DNA of 64,000 nucleotides from Arsenicicoccus cauae (lineage in GTDB: Bacteria > Actinomycetota > Actinomycetes > Actinomycetales > Dermatophilaceae), in assembly GCF_009707125.1 (NCBI RefSeq), contig NZ_WLVL01000057.1, forward strand, positions 18,567 to 82,566, read 5' to 3'. A program made the position numbers and the translations under genes. The notes beneath the pieces are model-generated. The model saw only the letters and a list, made by a program, of their open reading frames with translations. It had not been told where the DNA came from and searched no databases. Positions 17,441 to 26,028 of this stretch are shown one piece after another (position 1 is the first letter of the stretch; each line of letters opens with the position of its first letter).

Positions 17441-18997
17441 TCACTCCGGCCGTATGCCGTCCCCCGGCACGACGGGGATGGTGCCCGTGGTCGCCGCCTC
17501 GAGCCGCTGGGTGGCACCCTCGGCCTCGGGGCTGCCGGCCGCCGCCGACTTCTCCGCCCGTGAGCCGTCGCCGCGCGGCGAGGCGTGGCGCAGGTTGCCC
17601 CGCCCCTGACGGGCGAGGTAGGTGCCGAGCGAGGCCCCGGCGGCCAGCGCGAGGCCGACGCCCGCGGCGTTGAGCAGCGTCATCGTCCCCTCGCCGGCGG
17701 AGGTGCGCGAGCCCGCATGCACCATGATCTCCAGGAGTCCGCGATAGACCATCGAGCCAGGCATCAGCGGCACCAGCGCGGCGGTGGTGAGGGCGAGCGA
17801 CGGGACCGTCAGGCGGCGGCCGAGGTGCACGGAGACCAGGGTTGCCACGAAGGCGCCGACGGCGCTGGACGAGATGCTGCCGAGGCCGAGGAGGGTGCCG
17901 CCGAGGTAGCCGACCCACCCCAGCACACCCATCCCGGCGCACAGCACCACGGTCCTTGGGCCGGCATAGGTGGAGATGGCGAAGAACGCGGAGATCAGCA
18001 GCGAGCCGCCCAGCTGCTGGCCGAGGCTCCCGAGGGGCGGGGCGGCGCCGCTGAGGACCACGGGGACCCCCACCCGCTGGGCGAGCTGGAGGGTCATCAG
18101 GATGCCCACGACGATCCCGAGGGTGAGGATGACGACCTCGAAGGACCGGGCGCCGGCGGTGACGTAGTAGCCGTCGATGGCGTCCTGCGCAGCACCGACG
18201 ACGGACAGCCCGGAGAGCATCATGACGATGCCTCCCGCGACGATCAGCTCCGGGCGCACCCCCTCGAGCCACGTGATGCCCTGGTAGGCGCCGGCCATCA
18301 GGGCGGTCGCGGCGACGGTCGGCACGGCGGCCGCGCACGCCTGCATGAAGAACGGCGGCACCTGCTTGCGCGCCAGCCAGCAGATGAGCAGGTCGATCGC
18401 CGCGGAGGCGAGGAACGCGACCACGGTGATCAGGAGGGACGCGTCGAGCAGCACGCACACGGCCCCGGCCACGCCGGCGTTGCCGAAGGTCACGACCCAC
18501 CGGCGGTAAGGGTGGGGGGCCCGCACGATGGCGGCGAAGAGCTCGAACGCCTCGTCGACGTCCTGGTCCTCCTCGATGCGTTGGACAAGCGCCTGCAGGC
18601 GCTGCAGGCGGGTGTAGTCGATGCTGCGGGCCCGCACGACGCGTAGCGTCGTCAGCGGCTCGCGGTCGTGCCCGCGGTAGTAGGACACCGAGATGGAGGT
18701 GTAGGTGACGTCCACGTGGACGGCCTTGAGGCCGAAGGCCTTGGTGATGCGCAGGGCGTCGAGCGTGACGTCGTTGGCCGAGGCCCCGTGCGACAGCATC
18801 ATCTCCGCGACGCGCATCGCGAGGTCCAGCGCCTTGCGGCTCAGGGTCGGGTCCACCTCGTCGGGGTGCAGCTGGAGGACGCTCGTGCCGTCGCTCGGCC
18901 GAAAGACGCGGACGGCCTGCTGGGCCGTGCGTCGCAGCCCCCGGGGCGCGGACGGGCGCCGCGGCAGGGGCGACGACGGGTAGGACGGCTCGGTCAC
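17441..18997 (-). CDS. ThrE-like threonine/serine exporter family protein
   Basis: Membrane protein of 518 aa joining the two ThrE domains (ThrE plus ThrE_2) that export threonine and serine in Corynebacterium. A soluble N-terminal part (ALDLAMRVAEMMLSHGASAND, DVTYTSISVSYYRG) precedes about ten membrane segments. Conserved stretches include FGNAGVAGAVCVLLDAS, DAIDGYYVTAGARSFEV and PLMPGSMVYRGLLE. A charged tail of about 60 residues follows the last segment. The start is GTG 18997, since upstream codons in frame include no other start nearby. It is divergent from the aminopeptidase gene with only 69 bp between starts, so the promoters must overlap. Confidence 0.85.
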   Translation of the reverse strand: MTEPSYPSSPLPRRPSAPRGLRRTAQQAVRVFRPSDGTSVLQLHPDEVDPTLSRKALDLAMRVAEMMLSHGASANDVTLDALRITKAFGLKAVHVDVTYTSISVSYYRGHDREPLTTLRVVRARSIDYTRLQRLQALVQRIEEDQDVDEAFELFAAIVRAPHPYRRWVVTFGNAGVAGAVCVLLDASLLITVVAFLASAAIDLLICWLARKQVPPFFMQACAAAVPTVAATALMAGAYQGITWLEGVRPELIVAGGIVMMLSGLSVVGAAQDAIDGYYVTAGARSFEVVILTLGIVVGILMTLQLAQRVGVPVVLSGAAPPLGSLGQQLGGSLLISAFFAISTYAGPRTVVLCAGMGVLGWVGYLGGTLLGLGSISSSAVGAFVATLVSVHLGRRLTVPSLALTTAALVPLMPGSMVYRGLLEIMVHAGSRTSAGEGTMTLLNAAGVGLALAAGASLGTYLARQGRGNLRHASPRGDGSRAEKSAAAGSPEAEGATQRLEAATTGTIPVVPGDGIRPE

Positions 18998-19053
18998 GCT
19001 CCGTACTGTCCCCGGCGCTGCACCCGCGGCGCAAGCCGCCTCCCCGTGCGTGG

Positions 19054-19059
19054 CACGAT
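19054..19059 (+). promoter_or_regulatory. Candidate -10 for leaderless aminopeptidase gene
   Basis: CACGAT, 7 nt before ATG 19067. The same hexamer and spacing precede the DivIVA-like gene. Weaker than the TANNNT examples. Confidence 0.35.
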
Positions 19060-19066
19060 GGTCGCC

Positions 19067-20566
19067 ATGACGAGCGAAGAGCAGCCGAAGGCCGAGCACC
19101 GGAGCCGCCCCACCAGCGCCGAGTTCCGCGACTTCGTGGCGACGGGGTGGTCGCCACGAGCGAGCGAGCCGACGCCCCGCTCCGAGGTCGCCGACGTGAC
19201 GGCGCCCCGCCGCGAGGCGGTGTCGGCGGAGTTCACCGGCGAGCGGCTCGTCATACCGGCCGGTGGTCTCAAGGTTCGCAGCAACGACTGCGACTACGTC
19301 TTCCGCCCGCACACGGCCTTCGCCTGGCTGAGCGGGCTCGGCGCCGACCGCGAGCCCGACGCCGTCCTCGTGCTGGACCCGCTCGCCGAGGGCGGCCACG
19401 AGACCACCCTGTTCTTCCGGCCGTTGGCCCCGCGCGACAGCGAGGAGTTCTTTGCCGACAGCCGGTATGGCGAGTTCTGGGTGGGCGCCAGGCCCACCAT
19501 CGCCGACGTGGAGTCCGAGCTCGGCGTGCGGGCCCGCCACATCGACGAGCTCAAGGACGTCCTCGCCAAGGACGCCGGCCAGGTGCAGCTGCGGGTCGTC
19601 CGCGACGCCGACGCCGCCGTCACGGCGCTGGTCGACGAGGTGCGTCAGGAGGCGGGCGTCACCGAGTCCCAGACCGAGGCGGACGAGGCGCTGTCCCGCT
19701 CGCTGTCCACCCGACGCATGGTCAAGGACGACTGGGAGGTCGGCGAGCTGCGCAAGGCCGTGGCCGCCACGCACCACGGCTTCGAGGGGGTCATCGCCGA
19801 CCTGCCGGAGGCGGTCCGTCGCGGTCGGGGCGAGCGCTGGGTCGAGGGCGTCTTCGGCCTGTACGCCCGGCACGAGGGCAACGGCGTCGGCTACGACTCG
19901 ATCTGCGCGTCCGGCGACCACGCCAACACGCTGCACTGGATCAAGAACACCGGGGACATCCGCGACGGCGACCTGATCCTGGTGGACGCGGGCGTGGAGG
20001 TCGACTCGCTGTTCACCGCGGACGTGACCCGCACGCTGCCCGTCAGCGGCCGGTTCAGCGAGCCGCAGCGGCGGGTCTACGAGGCGGTGCTCGCCGCGCA
20101 GGAGGCGGGCCTCGCCGCCGTGAAGCCGGGCAACAGGTTCAAGGACGTGCATGCCGCCGCCATCCGGGTCATCGCCGAGCACCTGCACGGGTGGGGCCTG
20201 CTGCCGGACGGCGTCACGGTCGAGCAGACCCTCGACGCCGAGCACGGGCAGTACCACCGCCGCTGGATGGTGCACGGCACCTCTCACCACCTCGGCATGG
20301 ACGTCCACGACTGCCAGCTCGCCCTGCGCGAGGACTACATGGACGCCGAGCTGGTGCCGGGGATGGTGCTGACCGTCGAGCCGGGGTTGTACTTCAAGGC
20401 GGACGACGAGCTCGTCCCGGACGACCTGCGGGGCATCGGCGTGCGCATCGAGGACGACGTGCTCGTGACGCGAGACGGCCACGAGAACCTCTCGGGCGAC
20501 ATGCCGCGGACGGTCGAGGACGTGGAGCGCTGGATGGCCCACGTCCAGGAGCGCGGCCGCCCCTGA
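19067..20566 (+). CDS. pepP: M24-family Xaa-Pro aminopeptidase
   Basis: Dinuclear-metal aminopeptidase P of 499 aa that removes an N-terminal residue preceding proline. The N-terminal creatinase-like domain includes YVFRPHTAFAWLSGL. In the C-terminal pita-bread domain the five metal ligands are visible: Asp in LVDAGVEVDS, Asp in FTADVTRTLP, His in HGTSHHLGMDVHD, Glu in LTVEPGLYF and Glu in GVRIEDDVLV. Length fits bacterial PepP with an extended N terminus. ATG 19067 is preferred to ATG 19058 because CACGAT lies 7 nt upstream; neither has a Shine-Dalgarno site. Convergent with the next gene, 15 bp apart. Confidence 0.93.
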   Translation: MTSEEQPKAEHRSRPTSAEFRDFVATGWSPRASEPTPRSEVADVTAPRREAVSAEFTGERLVIPAGGLKVRSNDCDYVFRPHTAFAWLSGLGADREPDAVLVLDPLAEGGHETTLFFRPLAPRDSEEFFADSRYGEFWVGARPTIADVESELGVRARHIDELKDVLAKDAGQVQLRVVRDADAAVTALVDEVRQEAGVTESQTEADEALSRSLSTRRMVKDDWEVGELRKAVAATHHGFEGVIADLPEAVRRGRGERWVEGVFGLYARHEGNGVGYDSICASGDHANTLHWIKNTGDIRDGDLILVDAGVEVDSLFTADVTRTLPVSGRFSEPQRRVYEAVLAAQEAGLAAVKPGNRFKDVHAAAIRVIAEHLHGWGLLPDGVTVEQTLDAEHGQYHRRWMVHGTSHHLGMDVHDCQLALREDYMDAELVPGMVLTVEPGLYFKADDELVPDDLRGIGVRIEDDVLVTRDGHENLSGDMPRTVEDVERWMAHVQERGRP

Positions 20567-20581
20567 GCGTCGGCGGCGGGG

Positions 20582-21229
20582 TCAGCGGCGCTGGTCGTCC
20601 TGGCCCGCGCGGGTGGCGCCCCCGTCCACGCCCTGGTGGGTCCGGGGCAGGTCGTCGGGCTGCTGCCCGGCCGACGGCGGGGGCGGCCCGTCCTGCTGGT
20701 GCGCGGGGTGGTGCGCGGGCCCCCCCTGCGCGCCGAGCAGGCCGGCGCTACGGAGCATCTCGCGGGCCTGAGCCTGGACCTGGTGCTCGACGAGCACCTC
20801 GTACTTGGTGGCCACGACCTGCGAGATCGAGGTGAAGTCGCGCTTGCCGCGGGTGAACGCGTAGCCGAGCAGCGCCCAGACGAGGCCGAACAGCGCGCCG
20901 AACAGGACGGTCGTGATCACCGTGCGCATCCCCTGGCCGTCGAAGATCGAGAAGATCAGCCCGACGAACAGACCCATCCACATGCCCGAGGCGAGGCCGC
21001 CCAGGGCGACCTTCTGCTGGGTGAGGCGCCCGGTCACGCGCTCGACCTGACGCAGGTCGGTGCCCACGATCATGACGTTCTGCACCGGGAAGGCGTTGTC
21101 GGCCAGGTGGTCGACGGCCTCCTGCGCCTGGGTGTACCGGTCGAAGACGGCCACGGACGCCGGCCACTCGAGGGTGAGGCGCTCCGCCATGGACGCGGCG
21201 CCGGGGGTGTTGATCGGGCTCGGGGACAT
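20582..21229 (-). CDS. YflT-like (general stress protein 17M) membrane protein
   Basis: Protein of 215 aa with the heat-induced stress protein YflT domain at the N terminus (VAVFDRYTQAQEAVDHLAD, then NVMIVGTDLRQVERVTG). Two glycine-rich membrane hairpin segments follow: GLASGMWMGLFVGLIFSIF and VITTVLFGALFGLVWALLG. The last 60 residues are His/Pro/Gln-rich and probably disordered. Function is not known beyond stress association in Bacillus. ATG 21229 is preferred because CATAAT lies exactly 7 nt upstream, the best -10 match in the window; ATG 21238 would lie inside that element. Confidence 0.83.
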   Translation of the reverse strand: MSPSPINTPGAASMAERLTLEWPASVAVFDRYTQAQEAVDHLADNAFPVQNVMIVGTDLRQVERVTGRLTQQKVALGGLASGMWMGLFVGLIFSIFDGQGMRTVITTVLFGALFGLVWALLGYAFTRGKRDFTSISQVVATKYEVLVEHQVQAQAREMLRSAGLLGAQGGPAHHPAHQQDGPPPPSAGQQPDDLPRTHQGVDGGATRAGQDDQRR

Positions 21230-21236
21230 GGTCGCC

Positions 21237-21242
21237 ATTATG
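21237..21242 (-). promoter_or_regulatory. -10 element for leaderless YflT-like gene
   Basis: CATAAT on the minus strand, one mismatch from the TATAAT consensus, 7 nt before ATG 21229. It decides the start against ATG 21238. Confidence 0.55.
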
Positions 21243-21296
21243 CCGTCCGGCCCCGGACCCACGCTGGACGTCCACGGCCGCCGGACCGGACGGTAC

Positions 21297-22493
21297 TCAC
21301 CGTCTGGCGTAGTCCTTGAGCAGACGACGGCCGATGATCATCTTCTGGATCTCCGCGGTGCCCTCGCCGATGAGCAGCATCGGCGCCTCGCGGTAGAGGC
21401 GCTCGATCTCGTACTCCTTGGAGTAGCCGTACCCGCCGTGGATGCGGAAGGACTGCTCGACCACGTCGGCGCAGTACTCGGCGGCAAGGTACTTGGCCAT
21501 GCCGGCCTCCAGGTCGTTGCGCTCGCCCTTGTCCTTGAGGCGGGCGGCCTTGACCATCATCTGGTGCGCCGCCTCGCACTTCGTGGCCATGTCGGCGAGG
21601 CGGAAGAGGATCGCCTGGTGGTCGATGATCTTCTTGCCGAAGGTCTCGCGCTGCTGGGCGTAGTCGATGCCGAGCTCGAAGGCTCGCTGGGCGACCCCGC
21701 ACGCCCGGGCAGCGACGTTGACGCGCCCGACCTCGACGCCGTCCATCATCTGGTAGAAGCCCTGGCCGGGCTCGCCGCCGAGGATCTGCGCGGTCGTGGT
21801 CTGGTAGCCGTCGAGGACGAGCTCGGTCGTGTCGACGCCCTTGTAGCCCATCTTGTCGATCTTGCCGGGGACGGTGACGCCGGGCGCGACCTCCCCGAAG
21901 CCGGGTTCCTTCTCGACCAGGAAGGTCGTCATGTTCTTGTAGACCGAGTCGGCGCCGGTGTCGGTCTTGACGAGCACCGCGACGAGGGTGGAGGAGCCGC
22001 CGTTGGTCAGCCACATCTTCTGCGCGTTGATGGTCCACGCGTCGCCCTCACCGGGGACGGCCTTGGACTTGATGGCGGAGACGTCGGAGCCGCAGCCCGG
22101 CTCACTCATCGAGAAGGCCCCGCGGATCTCGCCGGTCGCCATCTTGGGCAGGTACTTCTGCTTCTGCTCCTCCGTGCCGTGCTGCAGCAGCATGTAGGCC
22201 ACGATGAAGTGGGTGTTGATGATGCCGCTGACGCTCATCCAGCCGCGCGCGATCTCCTCGACCGTCAGCGCGTAGGTCAGCAGCGACTCCCCCAGCCCGC
22301 CGTACTCCTCCGGGATCATCAGGCCGAAGATCCCCATCTCCTTCATGCCCTCGACGATCTGCGTCGGGTACTCGTCCTGGTGCTCCAGCTCCGTCGCGAC
22401 GGGGATGATCTGCTCGTCGACGAACTCCCGCACCAGCGCGAGCAGCTCGCCCTGCTCCTCGGTCAGTCCGTCGGTGGTCTGGATGCGTCCCAT
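21297..22493 (-). CDS. Acyl-CoA dehydrogenase
   Basis: FAD-dependent acyl-CoA dehydrogenase of 398 aa, catalysing alpha,beta-oxidation of an acyl-CoA thioester and passing electrons to ETF. Family signatures are present: AFSMSEPGCGSDVSAIKS, KMWLTNGG, QRETFGKKIIDHQA, and QSFRIHGGYGYSKEYEIER. The catalytic base is the Glu in LLIGEGTAEIQKMII near the C terminus. The chain-length preference is not evident; the overall sequence resembles short- or branched-chain enzymes. ATG 22493 has GGGAGA upstream. The gene is single, with the MaoC-type hydratase 4 kb away as the only possible pathway partner nearby. Confidence 0.92.
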   Translation of the reverse strand: MGRIQTTDGLTEEQGELLALVREFVDEQIIPVATELEHQDEYPTQIVEGMKEMGIFGLMIPEEYGGLGESLLTYALTVEEIARGWMSVSGIINTHFIVAYMLLQHGTEEQKQKYLPKMATGEIRGAFSMSEPGCGSDVSAIKSKAVPGEGDAWTINAQKMWLTNGGSSTLVAVLVKTDTGADSVYKNMTTFLVEKEPGFGEVAPGVTVPGKIDKMGYKGVDTTELVLDGYQTTTAQILGGEPGQGFYQMMDGVEVGRVNVAARACGVAQRAFELGIDYAQQRETFGKKIIDHQAILFRLADMATKCEAAHQMMVKAARLKDKGERNDLEAGMAKYLAAEYCADVVEQSFRIHGGYGYSKEYEIERLYREAPMLLIGEGTAEIQKMIIGRRLLKDYARR

Positions 22494-22716
22494 GGGGATC
22501 TCCCGGATTCGGTGGTGGGTGGCCTCGGTCTACCAGGGAGTATGACGAAAGGCCGTGGCCGCCGACAGGCCGGGCCGCCGTGAGCCTCACCACGCGACCC
22601 CACCCGCCGGGTGCGCGGGAGGGAAAAGGGGTTGCCGGCGCGGTGCGGTGTCGCGGACAGTGGGTGGGCCTGCCGCCATACGGCCAGGCACCGGACGATC
22701 TCCAGGAGGTGGCGAC

Positions 22717-22809
22717 ATGACGGTCCTCGTGCGCCAGCACCGCCCCGACATCCCCTCCCACCTGGAGATCTCTCATGAACTTCCCTGCCCAGCAGGATCT
22801 TTCGTCTGA
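22717..22809 (+). CDS. Possible 30-codon leader ORF overlapping the RIO kinase
   Basis: ATG 22717 lies 7 nt after GGAGG (22705-22709) and opens a frame of 30 codons beginning MTVLVRQHRPDIPSHLEI. It ends at TGA 22809, 35 nt inside the following kinase gene in another frame. The ribosome site is better than that of the kinase. It may couple or attenuate kinase translation. No homologue is known to me. Confidence 0.4.
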   Translation: MTVLVRQHRPDIPSHLEISHELPCPAGSFV

Positions 22810-23614
22810 CTCATCGCCTGATGGCCCGCCCGAGGGTGACCGCTGGTCCACCTGGGACGGTGCGCAGCACGGCCCCGAGCCCCACCCCGGCTGGGTGGTG
22901 ACCGCCCTCGGCGCCGTCGACCAGGACCTCGGCGTCCTCAAGACCGGCAAGGAGGCCGACGTCCACCTCGTGCGTCGGTGGGTCCCCGGCGACGACGGCT
23001 CCGAGGTCGTCCTCGCAGCCAAGCGCTACCGCTCCAACCAGCACCGCCTGTTCCACCGCGACAGCGGCTACCTCGAGGGCCGCCGGGTCCGCAAGAGCCG
23101 CGAGATGCGCGCCATGGCGCACCGCACGACCTTCGGCAAGGAGGTCATCTCGGGTCTGTGGGCCGCGGCCGAGTTCGACGCCCTCGGCCGGCTCTGGGAG
23201 CTCGGCCTGCCGGTCCCCTATCCCGTCCAGATCACCGGGGACGAGATGCTCATGGAGTTCATCGGTATGACGGAGGGCCCGACGCCGGTGGCCGCGCCCC
23301 GACTGGCCCAGACCCGGCCGGCCCCGGCGCTCCTCGACGAGCTGTGGCACCAGCTGCGGCGCGCCCTGCTCGTCCTCGCGCGGGAGGGGTGGACGCACGG
23401 CGACCTGTCGCCCTACAACGTCCTGCTCCACGAGGACCGGCTCGTGCTGATCGACTGGCCCCAGATCGTGGACGTCATCGGCAACCCGCACGGCTTCGAG
23501 ATCCTCGAGCGGGACGCCACCAACATGTGCGACTGGTTCGTGCGACGCGGGCTCGAGGTCGACGCCGGTGAGCTGGTGGGCGAGCTCGTCGCCGAGGCAA
23601 CCGCGCGCTACTGA
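22775..23614 (+). CDS. RIO-family serine protein kinase
   Basis: Atypical protein kinase of 279 aa of the RIO1 group. The nucleotide-binding region reads LGVLKTGKEADVHLVRRW and VVLAAKRYR, giving the lysine. The catalytic loop is HGDLSPYNVLL (Asp and Asn), and the metal-binding aspartate is in LVLIDWPQIVDV, exactly the RIO pattern. The N-terminal 30 residues are acidic and Ser/Pro-rich. Bacterial RIO proteins have no firmly known substrate; archaeal and eukaryotic ones act in small-subunit ribosome maturation. ATG 22775 has GGAG 8 nt upstream. A 30-codon ORF with a stronger ribosome site overlaps its start. A hairpin follows. Confidence 0.88.
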   Translation: MNFPAQQDLSSDSSPDGPPEGDRWSTWDGAQHGPEPHPGWVVTALGAVDQDLGVLKTGKEADVHLVRRWVPGDDGSEVVLAAKRYRSNQHRLFHRDSGYLEGRRVRKSREMRAMAHRTTFGKEVISGLWAAAEFDALGRLWELGLPVPYPVQITGDEMLMEFIGMTEGPTPVAAPRLAQTRPAPALLDELWHQLRRALLVLAREGWTHGDLSPYNVLLHEDRLVLIDWPQIVDVIGNPHGFEILERDATNMCDWFVRRGLEVDAGELVGELVAEATARY

Positions 23615-23673
23615 CGCCGGCTGCGCTCTTGACCCGGCTGACCCAGCTGACCCCTGCTGCCCGCAGACAGGCC

Positions 23674-23709
23674 AGGAGGCCGCCGGCACCCCCATGCCGA
23701 CGGCCTCCT
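23674..23709. terminator. Hairpin between kinase and L,D-transpeptidase
   Basis: AGGAGGCCG-c-CGGCA pairs with TGCCG-a-CGGCCTCCT around a 6-nt loop. It lies between convergent genes and probably serves both. Confidence 0.7.
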
Positions 23710-23850
23710 CGGACCGGTCCGAAGGGTGTTGGATCGACCGGTCGTGCGTGCCGGTTCGAGCCCCCGCAAGACCCGGCACATCTCGTACGACGCCGCACCC
23801 CGCCATCAGGTTGGGGCCCCCTTCGCGATGTCTCCGCGGGGTCTCCGTGG

Positions 23851-24660
23851 TCAGTAGACGACCACCGACCCGCGCAGCCCGATCAGCCGCTGACCACGCA
23901 GCTCGTCCATGTTGGCGTTGTGGATGCGGACGCACCCGTGGCTGCTCGGGTAGGCCCCGATGTCGAAGCGGCTGCCGTGCACCGCGATGCCGCCGTTGAA
24001 GTACATCGGGCGGTACATGCTGCCGAGCCGGCCGTGCTGCCAGCCGGACCCGTCGCCGTACTGCGTCCAGAACCGGAAGCCGCCCGACGGCGTGACGGCG
24101 CGCACCCACCGGCCGCGGTCGCGGTAGCGCTTGTTGTTGCCGGTGCTGACGTTGTAGATCCGCGAGACCCGGCCGCCGTCCACGACGTACAACGTCTGAC
24201 GGGCCTTGTCGATCTCGATCACGTGGCCCGAGCGGCTGCGGGCTGCAGGACGGATGCCCTTGCTCGCGGCGGCCTGGGTGCGGGCGTCGGCGACGCCGGT
24301 GCGTGGCAGGCCGGCCACCTTCTGCAGCGCCATGACGGCCTGGCGGGTGCGGGCGGCGTACACGCCGTCGACCCGGCCGAGGCTGTAGCCGAGCGCGTTG
24401 AGCCTGCTCTGCAGGGCCGTGACGGCCGGACCGCGCGAACCGACGCGCAGGGTGCGGGCGGCGGCCCGGGGAGCCAGGGCGACCTGCGCCGCGCTGACAG
24501 GTGCCGAGCTGACGAGCGTCGAGCTGACGGGTGACGCGCTGATGCGTGCCGGTGCGACGGGCGCGGACTGGGCCGTGGTCCCCCCGACCACGGCGCCGCC
24601 CGTGAGCATCGCTGACGCGGCGAGGAGCGTGACACCGCGACGGATGGTGGAGCTGCTCAT
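23851..24660 (-). CDS. Secreted L,D-transpeptidase with peptidoglycan-binding domain
   Basis: Cell-wall cross-linking enzyme of 269 aa. It has an N-terminal signal peptide (basic MSSSTIRRG, hydrophobic LLAASAMLTGGAVVGG), a Ser/Ala/Val-rich linker, and a PG_binding_1 domain (VGSRGPAVTALQSRLNALG, residues about 73-135). The YkuD catalytic domain starts at HVIEIDKARQTLYVVD. The active site is IAVHGSRF followed by SSHGCVRIHN with the catalytic cysteine. It would form 3-3 links or attach proteins to peptidoglycan outside the membrane. ATG 24660 is preceded by GAGGGGGG 6 nt upstream. Confidence 0.92.
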   Translation of the reverse strand: MSSSTIRRGVTLLAASAMLTGGAVVGGTTAQSAPVAPARISASPVSSTLVSSAPVSAAQVALAPRAAARTLRVGSRGPAVTALQSRLNALGYSLGRVDGVYAARTRQAVMALQKVAGLPRTGVADARTQAAASKGIRPAARSRSGHVIEIDKARQTLYVVDGGRVSRIYNVSTGNNKRYRDRGRWVRAVTPSGGFRFWTQYGDGSGWQHGRLGSMYRPMYFNGGIAVHGSRFDIGAYPSSHGCVRIHNANMDELRGQRLIGLRGSVVVY

Positions 24661-24734
24661 GATGGTCCCCCCTCTGGGACGTGCTTCCTTGACACCCTCA
24701 GGACGTCGTGGCGGGGCACAAGGTTGCACGCCGA

Positions 24735-24740
24735 TAAGGT
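24735..24740 (+). promoter_or_regulatory. -10 element for leaderless MgtE-N gene
   Basis: TAAGGT followed by 7 nt and GTG 24748. The GTG has no Shine-Dalgarno, which supports leaderless initiation. Confidence 0.5.
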
Positions 24741-24747
24741 GACCCCC

Positions 24748-26028
24748 GTGAGTCTCCGTCGCGTCTTCGTCGCCCGCCTCGCCGGCATCGCGGTCTTCGA
24801 CCCGCTCGGTGACCAGGTGGGGCGCGTCCGCGACGTCGTCGTGAGCTTCAGCGCGACCCGCCGCAAGCCCCGCGTCCTCGGCCTCGTCGTCGAGGTGCCC
24901 GGCCGGCGCCGCGTCTTCGTGCCGATCACGCGGGTCACCAGCATCGACGCGGGCCAGGTCATCACCACCGGCCTGGTCAACATGCGCCGCTTCGAGCAGC
25001 GCCCCACCGAGTCGCTGGTCCTGGCCGAGCTGCTGGACCGTGCCGTGACCGTGCGCCAGCCCGCCGAGGAGCCCTTCGAGGCCACGGTCGAGGACCTCGC
25101 GATCGAGCAGGACCGGCCACGCGAGTGGTCGGTCACCAAGGTCTTCGTGCGGCGAGGGCACGTGAGCGGCAGCCTGTCGCTGCGCCGGCTCACCGGCCGT
25201 CGCGGGGAGACGCTGATCGTCGACGTGCTCGAGACGGCCGGCCTCGCGACCCGGCACCAGGGACAGAGCGCCGCTCGCCTGCTCGAGGCCTACGACGACC
25301 TCAAGGCCGCCGACCTCGCCGAGGTCATCCACGAGCTGGCCCCCGGCCGGCGCGTCGAGGTGGCCAGCGCCCTCGACGACGAGAAGCTCGCCGACGTCAT
25401 CGAGGAGCTCCCCGCCGACGACCAGATCGAGATCCTCACCCACCTCGAGACCGAGCGCGCGGCGGACGTCCTGGAGTTCATGCAGCCCGACGACGCGGCC
25501 GACCTGCTGTCCGAGCTGCCCGAGGCGACGCAGGAGCACTACCTGCAGCACATGGAGCCGGACGAGGCCGCCCCGCTGCGCCGCCTCATGGCCTATGACG
25601 ACAACACGGCCGGCGGCCTGATGACCCCGGAGGCGATCATCCTCGGCCCGGACGCCACGATCGCCGAGGCGCTCGCCTGGGCCCGGCGCGAGGAGCTCTC
25701 CCCCGCGCTCGCGTCCCTCGTCTGCGTCTGCCGCCCGCCCCTCGAGACCCCCACCGGGCGCTATCTGGGGACCGTGCACATCCAGCGGCTGCTGCGCGAG
25801 CCCCCGCACAGCGCGCTGGGATCCATCCTCGACAAGGAGCTCGAGCCGCTGCAGCCGACCGACAGCCTGGGCACCGTCACGCGGATGCTCGCCAACTACA
25901 ACCTCACCGGGGCCCCCGTGGTCGACGAGGACGGGCACCTCCTCGGGGTCGTGACCGTCGACGACGTGCTCGACCACATCCTCCCCGAGGACTGGCGCGA
26001 GGAGAGGCACGAGGTGACCCATGACTGA
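24748..26028 (+). CDS. PRC-barrel / MgtE N-domain / CBS protein (Rv1232c-like)
   Basis: Soluble protein of 426 aa resembling the cytosolic half of an MgtE magnesium channel without the membrane part. An N-terminal PRC-barrel-like segment (VFDPLGDQVGRVRDVVV) and a second one near residue 125 precede the MgtE_N superhelix (LKAADLAEVIHELAPG, ADVIEELPADDQIEIL, AADLLSELPEATQEHYL). Two CBS domains follow; the second ends TGAPVVDEDGHLLGVVTVDDV. It may sense magnesium or nucleotides and regulate a separate transporter; that is inference. GTG 24748 sits 7 nt after TAAGGT. Its end overlaps the DUF1003 gene by 8 nt. Confidence 0.87.
   Translation: MSLRRVFVARLAGIAVFDPLGDQVGRVRDVVVSFSATRRKPRVLGLVVEVPGRRRVFVPITRVTSIDAGQVITTGLVNMRRFEQRPTESLVLAELLDRAVTVRQPAEEPFEATVEDLAIEQDRPREWSVTKVFVRRGHVSGSLSLRRLTGRRGETLIVDVLETAGLATRHQGQSAARLLEAYDDLKAADLAEVIHELAPGRRVEVASALDDEKLADVIEELPADDQIEILTHLETERAADVLEFMQPDDAADLLSELPEATQEHYLQHMEPDEAAPLRRLMAYDDNTAGGLMTPEAIILGPDATIAEALAWARREELSPALASLVCVCRPPLETPTGRYLGTVHIQRLLREPPHSALGSILDKELEPLQPTDSLGTVTRMLANYNLTGAPVVDEDGHLLGVVTVDDVLDHILPEDWREERHEVTHD

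Noticed and set aside
18998..20542. Very long upstream extension of the ThrE-like gene
   Set aside because: The open frame continues only because it is antisense to the aminopeptidase gene. GTG 18997 fits the family start.
23740..23800. tRNA-like sequence with GGTTCGAGCCC
   Set aside because: No acceptor or anticodon stems pair around it.
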